Origin: Cololabis saira
Taxonomy: Eukaryota > Chordata > Actinopteri > Beloniformes > Belonidae
Length of the DNA stretch: 64,000 nucleotides
Assembly: GCF_033807715.1 (NCBI RefSeq)
Contig: NC_084596.1
Location: 27,726,879-27,790,878 of the forward strand
Direction: 5' to 3'
In this document: positions 21,170-37,823 of the stretch, piece after piece
How the letters are laid out: the number at the start of each line of letters is the position of its first letter
How positions within the stretch are numbered: the stretch's first letter is position 1
Translations under genes and position numbers: made by a program
The notes under the pieces: generated by a model
Seen by the model: the letters and a program-made list of their open reading frames with translations, nothing else
Database searches by the model: none
What the model was told of the DNA's origin: nothing

Positions 21170-21320
21170 GATGGTAGATCAGCAGTTTGACCCATGGTCC
21201 CTCTAAGTGCCAAGGTGTCCTTGGACATGAAGTTGAACCCCCACATTGTTTCAATATAGAGGTTGTATAAATATAATAAGGTTAAGAGGTGCTGTATAAA
21301 TGTGGGCCATTTATGACTTC
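21170..21320 (+). mobile_element. Degenerate SINE fragment
   Basis: GGTAGATCAGCAGTTTGACC resembles a decayed tRNA B-box region. It is followed by GTGTCCTTGGACATGAAGTT and, after a short gap, GGTGCTGTATAAATGTGGGC. The order matches the body and tail of the SINE at 17756-18015, in the opposite orientation. Confidence 0.5.
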
Positions 21321-21677
21321 TCTAAATCTTTCTTAATGTTTCATCGTAAGAGAAAAGCCTCATACAGAAAGACATTAAGCAGCTGAAATGAGGTGAATCG
21401 ACTGATTATGGCTCTAACATACTCATAGCACGTTTCAAAATTAATGGAATAACAGCGTGATGATTAAATAGCTGGAGCTCTCTGGAGTGATTCAAATCTT
21501 CACTGCTGCCTGTCAGTTGTATTACTTTTTTTTCCCCCAAAGCTCACATACAGAATAAAGAACTTGAAAAATAACATTTATTTCAGCTTCCTGATAAGAA
21601 AGTTAGAAATGTATTTTTCTTTAAAAATGCTGACAAAAGCATCTCACTTCCCAGGAAGGCAAGAAGAGGACAACAAC

Positions 21678-22433
21678 CAGTACTCGAGTTGAGGGGGGAT
21701 GAGGGGGGATGGCATCCCCCCTGAAATAAAAATGGTCAAAATCATCCCCCCAGTAAAACTGCCATCCCCCCTTTCCATCCCTTATGTCATTTCATAAATG
21801 AATGTGGTTTTACTGCTATTTCAACATTTAGAGTCATCACCAGAAAAATAACACCAGAAAAATAACTTATTTGACAATTTTCACCTGTTTCGAGTAAATT
21901 TTCACTTGAAATAAGTAGAAAAATCTACCAGTGGGACAAGATTTATCTTCTCATTACAAGCAAAAAAATCTTGTTCCACTGGCAGATTTTTCTACTTATT
22001 TCAAGTGAAAATCTACTTGAAACAGGTGAAAATTGTTGTTTTTTTTCCATTGATGAGTCTTGTTTTAAGTGTACTAAGATTTTTTACTAAAATGAGACAT
22101 TTTAACTAGAAATGGGACACATATTCTTATTTTGAGTTTTTGCAGTGATCCATTTTACTTATCCTGTGAAGGACAGAGTCATATTGATAAGTTCAGAAAA
22201 CTGTTTTTTATTGTTGTGTTTTGATGTATTTGATGTAATCCCAGTGAATATTTAAAGCTTACAGAAGGCTGCATTTAACTGCTGCTATGTCATTCCTGCA
22301 TTATTTCTGCAGGTGTTTTGGTCAGTGCTATTATTTGTAATATATTATATTATTTGTAATCAGCACAAATTATCTGTCCTCATATGATAAAATCCACCAT
22401 CCCCCCTGATTTCTTTTTACAACTCGAGTACTG
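21678..22433. mobile_element. hAT-like non-autonomous transposon, 756 bp
   Basis: Terminal inverted repeats CAGTACTCGAGTTG and CAACTCGAGTACTG are flanked by a perfect 8-bp duplication ACAACAAC (21670-21677 and 22434-22441). CAG...CTG ends and an 8-bp duplication are hAT hallmarks. Subterminal GGGGGGATG motifs and CATCCCCCC runs recur at both ends. The interior holds a ~75-bp-arm foldback (21880-22038). No transposase frame. Confidence 0.92.
21880..22038. repeat. Internal foldback within the hAT-like element
   Basis: The left arm TTTTCACCTGTTTCGAGTAA ... CTACCAGTGGGACAAGAT is matched by the right arm ATCTTGTTCCACTGGCAG ... CTTGAAACAGGTGAAAA, with ~20 bp between arms and few mismatches. Confidence 0.88.
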
Positions 22434-22441
22434 ACAACAAC

Positions 22442-24044
22442 AAACATAAATCAACTATATTTTTAAAAGAATATTCACATATGTTGCTTCCATCTCTACA
22501 GTGCTTCACATTTGCTGTCATCGAGTAATCATCTGGAATGATAGCCAAGCAACCCACAAGTCCCACCAGCGTGCAGATGTGCTTCAAGCATGGCCGGTAT
22601 TATGATCACAGACACACTGGCTCAACACCAGCAAATGAAACAGCCAAGAAAGCCCCAGGAGGGACTTCCAATGCATGCTGTGATTAAGCTAATGTCAACC
22701 ATAATTAGAATGTACTAAGACTAAAAAAGGAGCTGATTTTCAGGTTATCTTATGGTTCTCGGCCAGGTATGTTGATTGCAAAGAAATGAGACCAACTTGG
22801 GAGGATTGGAAAAAGGATGGAGGGACACTATACGATTGACTTCAACTCCTGCCGTGAGCAGGAACCTAAAAAACTGTTTGTCAAGACTGAAAATACAGCA
22901 CTCTCAGTTGAGAAGAGATTGTTTCGTAACCCTTTTCAGACTGATGTGGCACAGCAATTGCTTCTTTAAGACCCCTATTTGTGTATTTCCCCCTTGGTAT
23001 TGTGTTAACAAACACTCAAATTACCAAGATAAGCAAATTACTACAAATGTCTGCTTTTACAGAGGTCTACACACCTTCTGATTAACAGTTCATCAAAGGC
23101 TGATGATCAGCAAGACTTGGCTGCAACTTAGCTACAGTAGGTAAAGTGGAGGGCACTTGCTGGGATGATTTTTTTCAAGAGGGGGCTTAATTCATTTTTT
23201 TAAGTGTATAAAGGCACAGTGAAAAAGGTAAATGTTCCTTTTCATCTGAGGATGTATTTGCCTAATACTAAGCCCCACTATGAGCATTGCAATTCCAAAT
23301 TTGCAGTTAATACTGCCATGTCCTCTCACAGGGATTAAATTAGCCAGTCTGTGGTCTCTTCTTCCCTGCATTTCTTCTCTTTGCTTAAGTTGCATAAGTC
23401 ATGTGTGAAATAGATTTAAATGTTTTAAGACTCCTAAGTAAAAGTCAATATTTGAAGCCAAAGTTCATCATCTTGTATTTTGTATCGTTATCCAGAAGTT
23501 TTGTAGAACAGTTGAAAGTGAGAATGCTGATGTGATCATGTCTATGCAACCTTTTTGCTTATGAACTCACACATTAGGGACTCAGTCGACACCACCTTCC
23601 AAATCTTACACCTGGATTGCTAATAAGCAGACATACTGTAAAAATATTCAAAAGAAAGTCTTCCACTTAAGATTTTCCTTTTCTCGTGCATCCATTACCT
23701 CTTCGGTAAGGTGTAAATTAGTGTTCAGATGCTATCTGTTGAACAAACAAATCTTGTGACTAAGGCTGGCTGCGGCTTTGCTATTTTAAGATATTGGACT
23801 GCACCTGAATTTAACCGAGGAGATTACCACTGGAGTAGGCACTCACTTAAACATTTAGAAATCAAGAGGCAAAGTCATAAGCTTGTTTATGATGACAAAC
23901 AAGTGCGTGTGCCCATTTTACATGCAGTTTTGAAGGCAAGCTTGAGATGGATCAATAGCCATCAGGTGCATGAGATTCAAGTGCAACACCCCCCACTGTG
24001 AAATCCTCTTAAAGCCTCTGATAATTCAAGTAATCTGAAAGAGG
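22442..24044. other. Intergenic; nothing recognised
   Basis: No exon or repeat family recognised. Confidence 0.35.
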
Positions 24045-28929
<4,885 letters not shown>

Positions 28930-29480
28930 AACTACAAACACGTCAGTCTTTGCTTTGAGGATCTGCTGAACAACAACACAACACTCATAGTATCTGTTGA
29001 TCAGTCCTACGCCTCAACTTGGGGTCATCTTTGCTTTTCTCTCTTCACTGAACAGCGTCAGTGCTGGGATGTCGGGGTGTTTACTTAACTGCTCATTCCT
29101 GCTCCGTCCAACATTGCTGTTAGATTAAGGTTTGGACTTTGAACTGAGTTTACCAAAACATCATCTTTACTCTTCTTTAACCATTCTCTGGCAGAGTGAT
29201 GTATGTGCTTAGGGTGGTTGTCCAACTGCATGACCCACTTTCTGTTGAGATCCAGTCCAAGGCAAATGTCCTGACAGTTTCCTTTCAATTTTGCTGCCGT
29301 CATTCAGAGCTCATTCTTCCATCAACATGACGTCCTTCTGGCTTGTTAACATGATCTTTAACAAACTGCAGACATGAAACAGTATTCCTTATGAAGATTC
29401 CTTATGAAGCTTCTCCTTGTATTCCTGTCGTAAATACCATTCTTGTTAAGGGGTCTCCCGATCATTGATTCTTAATATTA
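28930..29480 (-). pseudogene. Tc1-like transposase remnant
   Basis: The minus strand at about 29303-29085 translates to QDICLGLDLNRKWVMQLDNH, PKHIHHSAREWLKKSK and QSPNLNLTA. This is the catalytic-core region of Tc1/mariner transposases (…QLDNDPKHTS…WLKK…QSPDLNPIE). The second catalytic Asp is visible in LDNHPKH, but the DLNPIE region has decayed and the frame breaks at both sides. Flanking bases to about 29480 look like more of the same element. Inactive. Confidence 0.8.
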
Positions 29481-29601
29481 ATATTCCGTCCATTCAAATC
29501 ACAAAAGTCTTGAATTTCTTCCATCTTTACACAACAAATAATCTGACTCTGAATTATTGGTATTCAAACTCTTAATAGAAGGTTTGGCAAACACTATAGA
29601 T

Positions 29602-29780
29602 CTGGGACGTCCAATGCTGGTCGTCGAGGGCTGCTGTTTTAGATGTTTCCCTGCTTTTATGACCGTGTCATTATCAGACTTGTTGTCAAACCCATTCATT
29701 TGAATCAGATGTTTTGATGTTAAGAGACATCTAAAACATGCAGGATAATGGCCCTCGGGGACCAGAATTGGACACCCCTA
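29602..29780. mobile_element. hAT-like MITE of the GGGGTGTCC family, copy 1
   Basis: Ends CTGGGACGTCCAATGCTGG and TTGGACACCCCTA are degraded inverted repeats of CAGGGGTGTCC. A 7/8 match flanking duplication CTATAGA(T/C) lies at 29594-29601 and 29781-29788. The interior shares TTTTAGATGTTTCCCTGC and its inverse with the copies at 47232 and 47529. Confidence 0.85.
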
Positions 29781-29911
29781 CTATAGACTCATATAATGGC
29801 AATTGGAAAGACTGTCGAAAATGTATTACCAACTGACCAGAGGGGGCGCTTTAAATTGCAAATTTGGATTTTATCCTGGGGATTAAGAGGATGGAAAAAT
29901 TCATTTTAGTT

Positions 29912-30064
<153 letters not shown>

Positions 30065-31450
30065 TTGCTGGTCAATGATTTTATGAAGCCCAATCAGTTG
30101 ATTAGTCAGAAATTCAAAATTTGGCAAAAACTTCTTTCCAGGGGAGACCGTAGTTGAACTGACTGACCCGTTGGTTGCTATTATGACAAATCTGCTTGGA
30201 CCCTAAAGGCCTCTACCTGCTGAGATCCAAAATTCTACTCATATCTAAGAAAAAAAAGTTTTACATTTTTAACGGGAATAGGACCTGTGTCAGAATCTGT
30301 GTCTGTCTGAAGCAGTTGGGTTTGACAAGACAGAAAGTGAGAAATAACAACCTCCAGACTAAAGACGAGACGGACTGTCCAACAGAAACAGAGAGGAAGC
30401 ACGCACCTATTTTTTACCAAGCGGGAAACAGCTCACAAATAAGGCGGTTAAACACCTGACAGCGCAAAAAAATCCAAGGCTTTTACTTGATTGAAAGAGT
30501 CATTTGTAGAATAACTTCTTACTCTCTGTAATAACAATCAACCAAAGTTGAGTGCCTTTGACTACAAAAGATAACAAAAGTATTCTAAATATACACTTTT
30601 CATGGTTTCTAATGATACACTTTAACATGTATTATGTTTTAAGATAACTTTGTGCAGTGTTAAATTATGTTGGTGACAGCATCTGTATAACCTTTCTGCC
30701 TGAACACTGATGCTGTGGAAGGATTTTCCGTCTCCTTCATGTGTCCCTGCGGGACTTTATATGGCTTAGCCTATTGCCCTCATCGCTGACTTTATTGAAG
30801 TCACCTTTCCAACCTCAGCCATTTCTAATCATCTTAACAACTGTAATAATATTGAGGAGAAATATAAGTAGGTTGTTGATAATAGATCTTACAGCATAGT
30901 CTATAACCTATATGTACTCTATATAATGATGATTATCACTATAAACAACTATAATATTTTAAAGCTGCCTGATGAAAATGAGGTCACATAAACACAGAAG
31001 ATCATGAATAATGGTCAACATTTATAGCTGATTAGGGAGACAGCTAACTGCACAGATAGAGAAGCAGAATTAACCAAGCCTGGCTGTAAGCCTGGTCTGG
31101 CTCAGGCTAGCCATACAGAATACATTTCCATGGCAACTTCTGCACCCCTGGTTTCTCAAGGATAATTTAGCCAGATAATTGACATATCCCAGAAAAATCC
31201 CTCATCTTGCTTACTAGAATAGCCCTTGGATATGTCTGCCACTGAAAACACTGGTGCATCATGACAAAAATGATCCAGGACTGTTAAACAGCTCAAATCT
31301 TAGACAAGAATGGGAAAACATCCCAAAACCTTCAAAATGTTGCGTTTAAAAGGGTCTTGTGATACTTCGGTACTCTTTAATATGCACACAAATCATTTTT
31401 AGGCTTTACTATTTAAATGATCTTTTAATGAGTTCACAGATGTAATAAAA
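30065..31450. other. Intergenic; nothing recognised
   Basis: AT-rich, no exon or repeat recognised. Confidence 0.35.
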
Positions 31451-31570
31451 ACAGCTTGTGTGGTGCAGCAGTGGTGACCTCTTTTCTTCTGAGGAATGAT
31501 CCTGCAAGTTTGGCACATTCTCCTGTTCTTCTAAGCTCAACCTGGTTGGATGAGGAACATCCCGGCACAG

Positions 31571-31965
31571 CTACTCTGCAGGCCTGGGACTTCCACAGAG
31601 CCTCTTGTGGGTTTTGTGAGCAGGGTTTGTTTCAGGCCGATGTCTCGGTAAAATGTAAGTCCAAAAAAATATATATATATTTTGTCCCAAAATCTTTTGA
31701 GTACGGTAAGTCATTACATTCAAGTGATTTCTGTAACTCTCAGTGAGATTAATGCACCTGTAGAAGGATACCTCCGTCCACTCCTCATGCTCAAACTGCT
31801 CCCGTTGTTTCAGGGTTGAACGGTTTCTTCTCCAGACTGCATGTTTCAGCTCCTTCCACAAATCTTCATTAGGATTTAGATCAGGACTAGAAGGCAACTT
31901 CAGAATAGTTCAGTGTTTTGTTCTTAGTCATTCTTGGGTGTTTTTAGATTTTTGTTTCGGGTCAT
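31571..31965 (-). pseudogene. Second Tc1-like transposase remnant
   Basis: On the minus strand from 31965: QQHNDPKQKSKNTQE, a stop, then LPSSPDLNPNEDLWKELKHA, VWRRNRSTLKQREQFEHEEW and NLTESYRNHLNVM. This is the C-terminal half of a Tc1-like transposase, with the second and third catalytic acids visible (HNDPK; PNED). In-frame stops and a missing N-terminal half show it is dead. It differs in sequence from the remnant at 28930-29480, so it comes from another Tc1 lineage. Confidence 0.85.
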
Positions 31966-32774
31966 TATGTTGTTGGAGCACACATTATCTGCAACTGAGA
32001 CCAAGCTTTCTGCCACCGGCCGACATATTTTGCATTATCTGCCTCTTCAATTTGCTATAAATGATCCTTTTGTGCCCATGTCCAGGGAGTTAAGCTACAG
32101 AAGTGGCAGCATAAAGCCGTAGAACAGACCTCTAATGAGGATGAGGGACATCCTGTAGATGAGAGGGATGGAGTGAAACGTCTGATCCACTTGACTGTCT
32201 GACAGTTTTACTCTGATCTATCCATGACGATCAGTCTATGATGTCATGCAAATCTGTGTCTTACTGAAATGAGATATTTCCAGATTAAGGTGGCCTCAAA
32301 GCAAGTACCAAGGCTGCATTATCATTAAGTTTTTGAATTTGCACCCACCTCAAACACACAAATATTTGCATTCATGCACAGATTCTTTTGCCATCATAAT
32401 TTATCTTTTTAGAATGTAAAAGTCCTCCTCCACCAACCCCACCACCACCACACAGGTGTATTTGAAAAGAGTGCAGGGGCATCACAGTGAGATCTGACAA
32501 ATCTCTCTTCGGGAAGTCATCTGACTGACTGTCCTTCTCTCCTCCTCCGTTGGAGGCTTGAAGCCTCATCGGTCGTTAGAGCAGAGAAATCTGTGACTCA
32601 GCTGTGGGCAACTGAGGAGCACCGTGGGTAATTGGGTGGTGTAGATAGGTGGTATAGATGCAGTATTTTCATCTCCTTCACTGAAAACACCAGACTCCAC
32701 TTGAACCTCAAATTAACCTCTTAGTCATATATGTTTACATTCTTTTTCCAGTAACTGACATCAAGTATTGGTTA
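31966..32774. other. Intergenic; nothing recognised
   Basis: The left part may be more Tc1 sequence. The rest is unrecognised. Confidence 0.35.
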
Positions 32775-32782
32775 ATTGTCAT

Positions 32783-32910
32783 TGGCCCGGTTTCCCAGAT
32801 CAGTTAAGTAGTTCTTAACAGCGAAAGACTTCTTTCAAACCATCTTAAGGAGCCTGTGAAAGAAGTCTTTCGCTGTTAAGAACTACTTAACTGATTTGGG
32901 AAACCGGGCC
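32783..32910. mobile_element. Nearly perfect palindromic MITE, 128 bp, hAT-like
   Basis: The left arm GGCCCGGTTTCCCAGATCAG TTAAGTAGTTC...GAAAGACTTCTTTCA is mirrored by the right arm with one visible mismatch in ~53 bp; the loop is ~20 bp. The flanking 8-bp duplication ATTGTCAT (32775-32782 and 32911-32918) suggests the hAT superfamily. No coding capacity. Confidence 0.9.
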
Positions 32911-32918
32911 ATTGTCAT

Positions 32919-34572
32919 CTGTCATTTCATTTTTATTTTTTACTTAATTCTGCTCTTTATCTTCTTATAAGATTTGAGTGGAAATCTTATGTTTGATGGG
33001 TTTTTTATTATTATTTGTATAGACTATTTGAAAGGGTTCACAAACTTTTAGGGATCACTCTGTATATTCATAAAAATGTCCCACAAGTGACAAAAAGTCT
33101 ATAAATTTGAGGGCTTGAGGTCTGACAAGAACTTTTCCACTTTCATGATTTTATCCCCCGAGCTGCAGGATTTGGAGGTGAAGTTGTCTGGTCTTTGGCA
33201 GCCCTGCTCACATCAGCTCCAAAAATGACCGCATCAGATAACTAAGATTTATCCTAAGTGCCTCTCCGTGTACTCTTTCCTGAGGACAAATGGAACTTGG
33301 CTGTACCTCACCTTGTAGGGAGGCCCCAGTAATAGAAATTCACGGGACCAAATCTAAACGTGGCAAAACCATTGACATACAAAAACAGATGGTGATTGGT
33401 TACGGTGTACAAATGCATGACTTTGGATTCTAACATTTGACCGAAGCTTTTAAACCAAAACAACAATGAAGCATTGTGTCAGTAGTTTAATTGCCGTTTG
33501 CCAGTGTGTTCGTGGGACTGCGGTCCTGGGTGAACTGAAAAATGTATAATGAGAGCTGACAGAGATATTAGAATGATCCAACCCAAAAGAGATTCCCTCG
33601 AGACACCAAAGATGGTACCTGAATGTGTGCACTGTTCTCCTTTTCATGCACATTTATTTTAAGAGGCTCTTCAGAGGCAGCTCTTTTATAACTGCCATCA
33701 TATTTACATAACAGCATCCAGCAAATGGTTAATTTGAGTGATTCTTATCTCCCATCCCTCCTGTTTTCATTGAATCCCTTGGACAAAGTTAGTCAATGAA
33801 TATACTGCAAGTACTTGAGGTTTATCCTGATTTAGCCTCTGGGATGCACAAGGTCAGTGTTTCCAAACCCGTGAGGCTGGGACCACCACATGCATTAGAT
33901 ACATTTAGGACTTTGCAAAATGATGAACAGCAGAGGAAACCAGAGAAAAGAAACTCTACTCAAATACTAATGTTTCTCAGAAGAAACTGTAATCCTTTTC
34001 CTGTAAGAGCTTTGCTGTCCCAACTTGTTGCAATCGGTTGTAAGCCTCAAATTTCAGGAATGTAAACTAGTGAAACAAAACACAAAATATCTTGAGTTCA
34101 TATTGCCTACAAAGAAATACAAGTTGAGATTTCCCCATTTTACATGTCATCTCAAGTTTTTCAGATGGCTATTTTTTTTAAGCATTCAATACAATTATAC
34201 AGACAAATCCTACTTGTTATTCAAGCTGATAAAAGCCAGCAGCCACATAAAATGATATTTGTGTTCTAACATCATATGTATCCAGACCTCCTGCTGATTG
34301 CTTTCCACTTCAAACGGTTTCCATTTTCAGCAGCAACATAATTGAGCCCGACATGAATATTCAGGTCATCTCAACTGCAACAGCTATAAGAGTTCCAGGG
34401 ATATTTAAATGTTTTATCAAACTGGTGCACTCTAGGAAAAGAACCAGAGTGAACACAAAGATTGTTACGTGTCCCTTTGGGAGTCAAGCCGGGATAAGAA
34501 GCTGCATGCTGCCATCTACTGGTCACTTTGGGCAACATACAGGAAAAGACCTGAATGCTTTTTCAAGTAGGT
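32919..34572. other. Intergenic; nothing recognised
   Basis: No exon or repeat family recognised. Confidence 0.35.
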
Positions 34573-34588
34573 ATAAAAACACAAAGCC
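34573..34588. repeat. Target-site duplication of truncated LINE, left copy
   Basis: ATAAAAACACAAAGCC, repeated at 36013-36028. Confidence 0.85.
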
Positions 34589-34754
34589 GAAGGTCTGGCT
34601 CTCACCCAACCAATACCTGGTGACTAACAAAGTTAAAGAAATTTCATTTAAATTAATTCATGAATTCTATCCTACAAATGATCACATTATAAAAAGATTC
34701 AAAAATAAATATTGATTCAAACTGTACTTTTTGCTCTGCAAATTCTGAAACAAT

Positions 34755-35504
34755 AGCCCCTTTCACACAGAGATTCCGCAATATTGGTGTAAAGAAGTCC
34801 TGCCAATACGCCGCCTTTGTTGGTTCACACAGAACCATACAACGCCGGCATAACGCCGCTCCCGTCTGTAATGGTAAATTCACACAGCATGCCGGCGTTC
34901 CGCAATCAGAGGCGTGACGACAGCGTCAGCGCTGGCCCCGGCTGGCCCCGTCATGCCGGCTGTGTCATTCACACGGACCCCGTTTCGTCAATAGCCCCTT
35001 TCACACAGAGATTCCGCAATATTGGTGTAAAGAAGTCCTGCCAATACGCCGCCTTTGTTGGTTCACACAGAACCATACAACGCCGGCATAACGCCGCTCC
35101 CGTCTGTAAATTCACACAGCATGCCGGCGTTCCGCAATCAGAGGCGTGACGACAGCGTCAGCGTCTAGTGGCATGCCGGCATGCCGGCTGTGTCATTCAC
35201 ACAGACCCCGTTTCGGCTCTGTGACTACCTCCGCTGCCGGCTTATTGGTGGGGCCACTTGGCCCCCCCATTCCGCCTCCGTGACTTTCACACAGAACAGC
35301 GAGGCGGCTTAAAGGCGCAACGTTCCCGCCTCGAACTGGCTGTGTGAAAGGGGCTTCTGTGACGGCTCTGTGACTACCTCCGCTGCCGGCTTATTGGTGG
35401 GGCCACTTGGCCCCCCCATTCCGCCTCCGTGACTTTCACACAGAACAGCGAGGCGGCTTAAAGGCGCAACGTTCCCGCCTCGAACTGGCTGTGTGAAAGG
35501 GGCT
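34755..35504. mobile_element. Terminal-inverted-repeat element with doubled ends, 750 bp
   Basis: Ends AGCCCCTTTCACACAG and CTGTGTGAAAGGGGCT are flanked by AAT on both sides (34752-34754, 35505-35507). GC-rich with many CGCC/GGCG motifs, unlike its surroundings. A second left end begins at 34993 and a second right end stops at 35355, giving order L1-L2-R1-R2: one ~363-bp copy lies inside another ~387-bp copy. No transposase frame. Confidence 0.88.
34993..35355. mobile_element. Inner copy of the AGCCCCTTTCACACAG element
   Basis: A complete 363-bp unit with the same ends as the outer copy. Its left ~220 bp repeat 34755-34990 almost base for base, and its right ~135 bp repeat 35365-35504. The outer copy reads CCCCGTTTCGTCAAT before it and TCTGTGACGGCTCTG after it, with no clear duplication. 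Confidence 0.8.
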
Positions 35505-36012
35505 AATGACTCACTTATTCTGTGCCCCATTGTTCAAACCTTTTGGAGTGATATGTGTAATTTTGTGTCTGAAAGAATTGATATTGATTTTATTTTATTT
35601 TGGAAGGATGTGTTGTTTGGTGTTTTTAACCATGTAACAATTAGAACAAAGCCAAAGGAAACGTTTATTATTAATTTGTTAATTATCCTCGCAAAATTCC
35701 ACATCCACAAATCTAAATTCTTACGCAAAAAACCCTCTTTTTTTACTTTTCATTGTGAATTAAAACAGTATCTGGACTCTATTAAGTTTTCTAATAATTC
35801 AAAGGCAATCAAAACCATAAATGTATGTAAATGTTTTGGCTTTCTGTTATAATTTCATCCCCCCTGGCTGGTTGTAATGTGTTGTGCTTTTTGTTTTGTT
35901 TTTTATTTGAGTTGTACTCTTTATATATAATTCGACGTGAATTTGCATAATGTGAAGTTTTTTGTATCATTGTTATGTTTGCAATTGTTAATAAAAAAAT
36001 AAATAAAATAAA

Positions 36013-36028
36013 ATAAAAACACAAAGCC
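36013..36028. repeat. Target-site duplication of truncated LINE, right copy
   Basis: ATAAAAACACAAAGCC after the A-rich tail. The left boundary is ambiguous by a few A's. Confidence 0.85.
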
Positions 36029-36947
36029 AGTTTCAGTCAATTTAGTGTTTTAATAATAATGTTGCGTATAAATGCATTGGCAGTATTAATAGAATACGTC
36101 ACAGGAAATTGTGCATATCATCTCTAGACAATGAAGATGTAAAAAATTAAGTTTTTAAATGATTGCTTTAAGTTTTAAACAGCGTTTTTGACCTTAGATT
36201 ATCACAAAACATTTTTCAGAAAACACACACACCGAACGGTAAACGGTAAAAAGAAAAAGAAAAGTATAATGAATAGTAGCAGATATGTAACCAGACTAAT
36301 GTCAGTAAACCCAGGGAAACAGCAAGTGACTGATGCGGATTTACCCTCCGCGTCAACAGCTAGGTCTCAAAACTTGACCAAATCTATGAAACATTGGTCG
36401 AGATGCACTTGAGGTGTAAAAGCAAGCATTTGGTCATGATTGTGTAAACTGTTTGGAAAAGGCACAAGATGATGTCTCTGCATCTGGTCGTTGGGTGGAA
36501 AGACAAAAGAGGAATAGTCAACCGTTGGCAGAAGAAGTAACATGTTGTTCTGTTTTATAACATCATTTTAGAGCACAGCATTCCTAAAACTATCTCCTAC
36601 CATCTAATGTAAAGGAAGCAAGTATTTTCCCATGTAAACCGCTACAAGCATAGTGTACCGCATTCCCTTTTCCGTAATCAAGCTGCATAGTTCCTGCTTA
36701 ATGCTTACCAGCAAACATCCTACTATAATCTCATTCAAGTTAGTGAGCTAAATAGGTATTCAAGTATGAGGAGACCCATCTGAAAACTGTCAAAATAAGC
36801 TAAATTATTTACAATTCCTCTTCTACCAAGCATCAACAGGTTTTTAGACAACAATTTGGACATTGTGATGAAACCCCACAGCTTTGGATTGCAGTCAAAT
36901 GTAGAATAAGTCACCCGCCGAGGTGTAAAAGGTCAGACTGGTGGCTC
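36029..36947 (-). other. sirt5: sirt5 3' flank and 3'UTR
   Basis: Downstream of the sirt5 stop on the minus strand. No canonical polyadenylation signal could be assigned with confidence, and no gene was recognised. Confidence 0.4.
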
Positions 36948-37020
36948 TTAAAAGACCTCCGACTCGTGAGGTGCCAGCGCTGGAGGCAGCGTGGTTCCAC
37001 ATTGACCCTGGAAATGGTAC
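36948..37020 (-). CDS. sirt5: sirt5 exon 8 (C-terminus)
   Basis: 73 coding bases. The acceptor TGTATTACAG lies before 37020 and the TAA stop at 36950-36948. It encodes [20 protein letters not shown] and EVF, matching the FHFQGPCGTTLPEAL end of vertebrate SIRT5. It completes the Met codon split from exon 7 (AT|G). Confidence 0.93.
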
Positions 37021-37257
37021 CTGTAATACACATATACGGGAAAAGGGCAGTGAGGGGGAGAGCTTTAGGTTAGAAGGTCTCCGACTAAGTTGAAAATGAT
37101 TTGGGGTCATGGTGTGACATTAGTGACCAATAAGTGGTGCAAAATATGAATAGTTTTTTATATTGTCCTCCTCTTCTAACGCTAACAGCACCATTCAAAG
37201 GGCAGGGAGGTTACATAGTGATGCAATACTTAATATGCATTCAATTTAATAACTTAC

Positions 37258-37373
37258 ATGAAATACTCTGTTTTTGGTGTTATACTTGTGTTAAACTCTG
37301 CCACTGGAACACCTCTGGATGCGATGCGGGGGCCAAACATGGCTGCTGGGTAGACAATAGATGATGTGCCCAC
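37258..37373 (-). CDS. sirt5: sirt5 exon 7 (GTSS and EFN NAD-binding motifs)
   Basis: 116 bp, donor GTAAGT. It encodes [38 protein letters not shown] plus two bases. GTSS and the EFN motif line the NAD pocket and are conserved. Enters in phase 0, leaves in phase 2. Confidence 0.95.
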
Positions 37374-37522
37374 CTGCATGAAAACAACAGGGAGCAACTT
37401 AAGTGGTTTTTATTTTCTTATTTTCATGAAGCGCATTTCAAAACAAGTCCTTGATCAATTCTGAACAAATACTCCATTGCATCAAAGTATGACATAGCAG
37501 CAACGTGTTCCAGGTTACTCAC

Positions 37523-37646
37523 CACCAGACAAAGATCACAGATTTCCATTTCTTTTTCCACCTTGGTCAGGACATGAGAGTCCAGCGTCTCCCCAAAAAA
37601 CACCACATTGGGCCTCAACAGACCATGACAGTCCCTTTCATCACAC
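37523..37646 (-). CDS. sirt5: sirt5 exon 6 (second zinc-Cys pair, VVFFGE)
   Basis: 124 bp, donor GTGAGT. It encodes [20 protein letters not shown], then [20 protein letters not shown] and V. The two Cys (protein positions 202 and 207) are the second half of the zinc ribbon. VVFFGE replaces VVWFGE of human SIRT5 but matches other sirtuins. Confidence 0.95.
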
Positions 37647-37768
37647 CTTGATGAAGCAGCAACAAGCAGTCGTTGGATTAACTGCTGAAACACTTGTAAC
37701 ATACAGCATCTGTATACATGTATTAACAGCGTATATGGAATGGTTTCAGACCCTTTCAAATTGCCTGC

Positions 37769-37823
<55 letters not shown>

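Larger units (their letters stand above)
34589..36012 (+). pseudogene. 5'-truncated LINE with nested DNA transposon
   Basis: Plus-strand C-terminal part of a LINE ORF2. From 34589 it reads KVWLSPNQYLVTNKVKEISF, then, after a frameshift near 34712, NCTFCSANSET. After the nested element it resumes LCPIVQTFW, FWKDVLFGVF, INLLIILAKFHIHKSKF and FTFHCELKQYLDSIKF to a stop near 35850, then 3'UTR and an A-rich tail of AATAAA units (about 35990-36012). A 16-bp duplication bounds it. CTFC...(L)CP is the CCHC-type knuckle region of L1-group ORF2. It is truncated and frameshifted, hence inactive. Confidence 0.85.
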
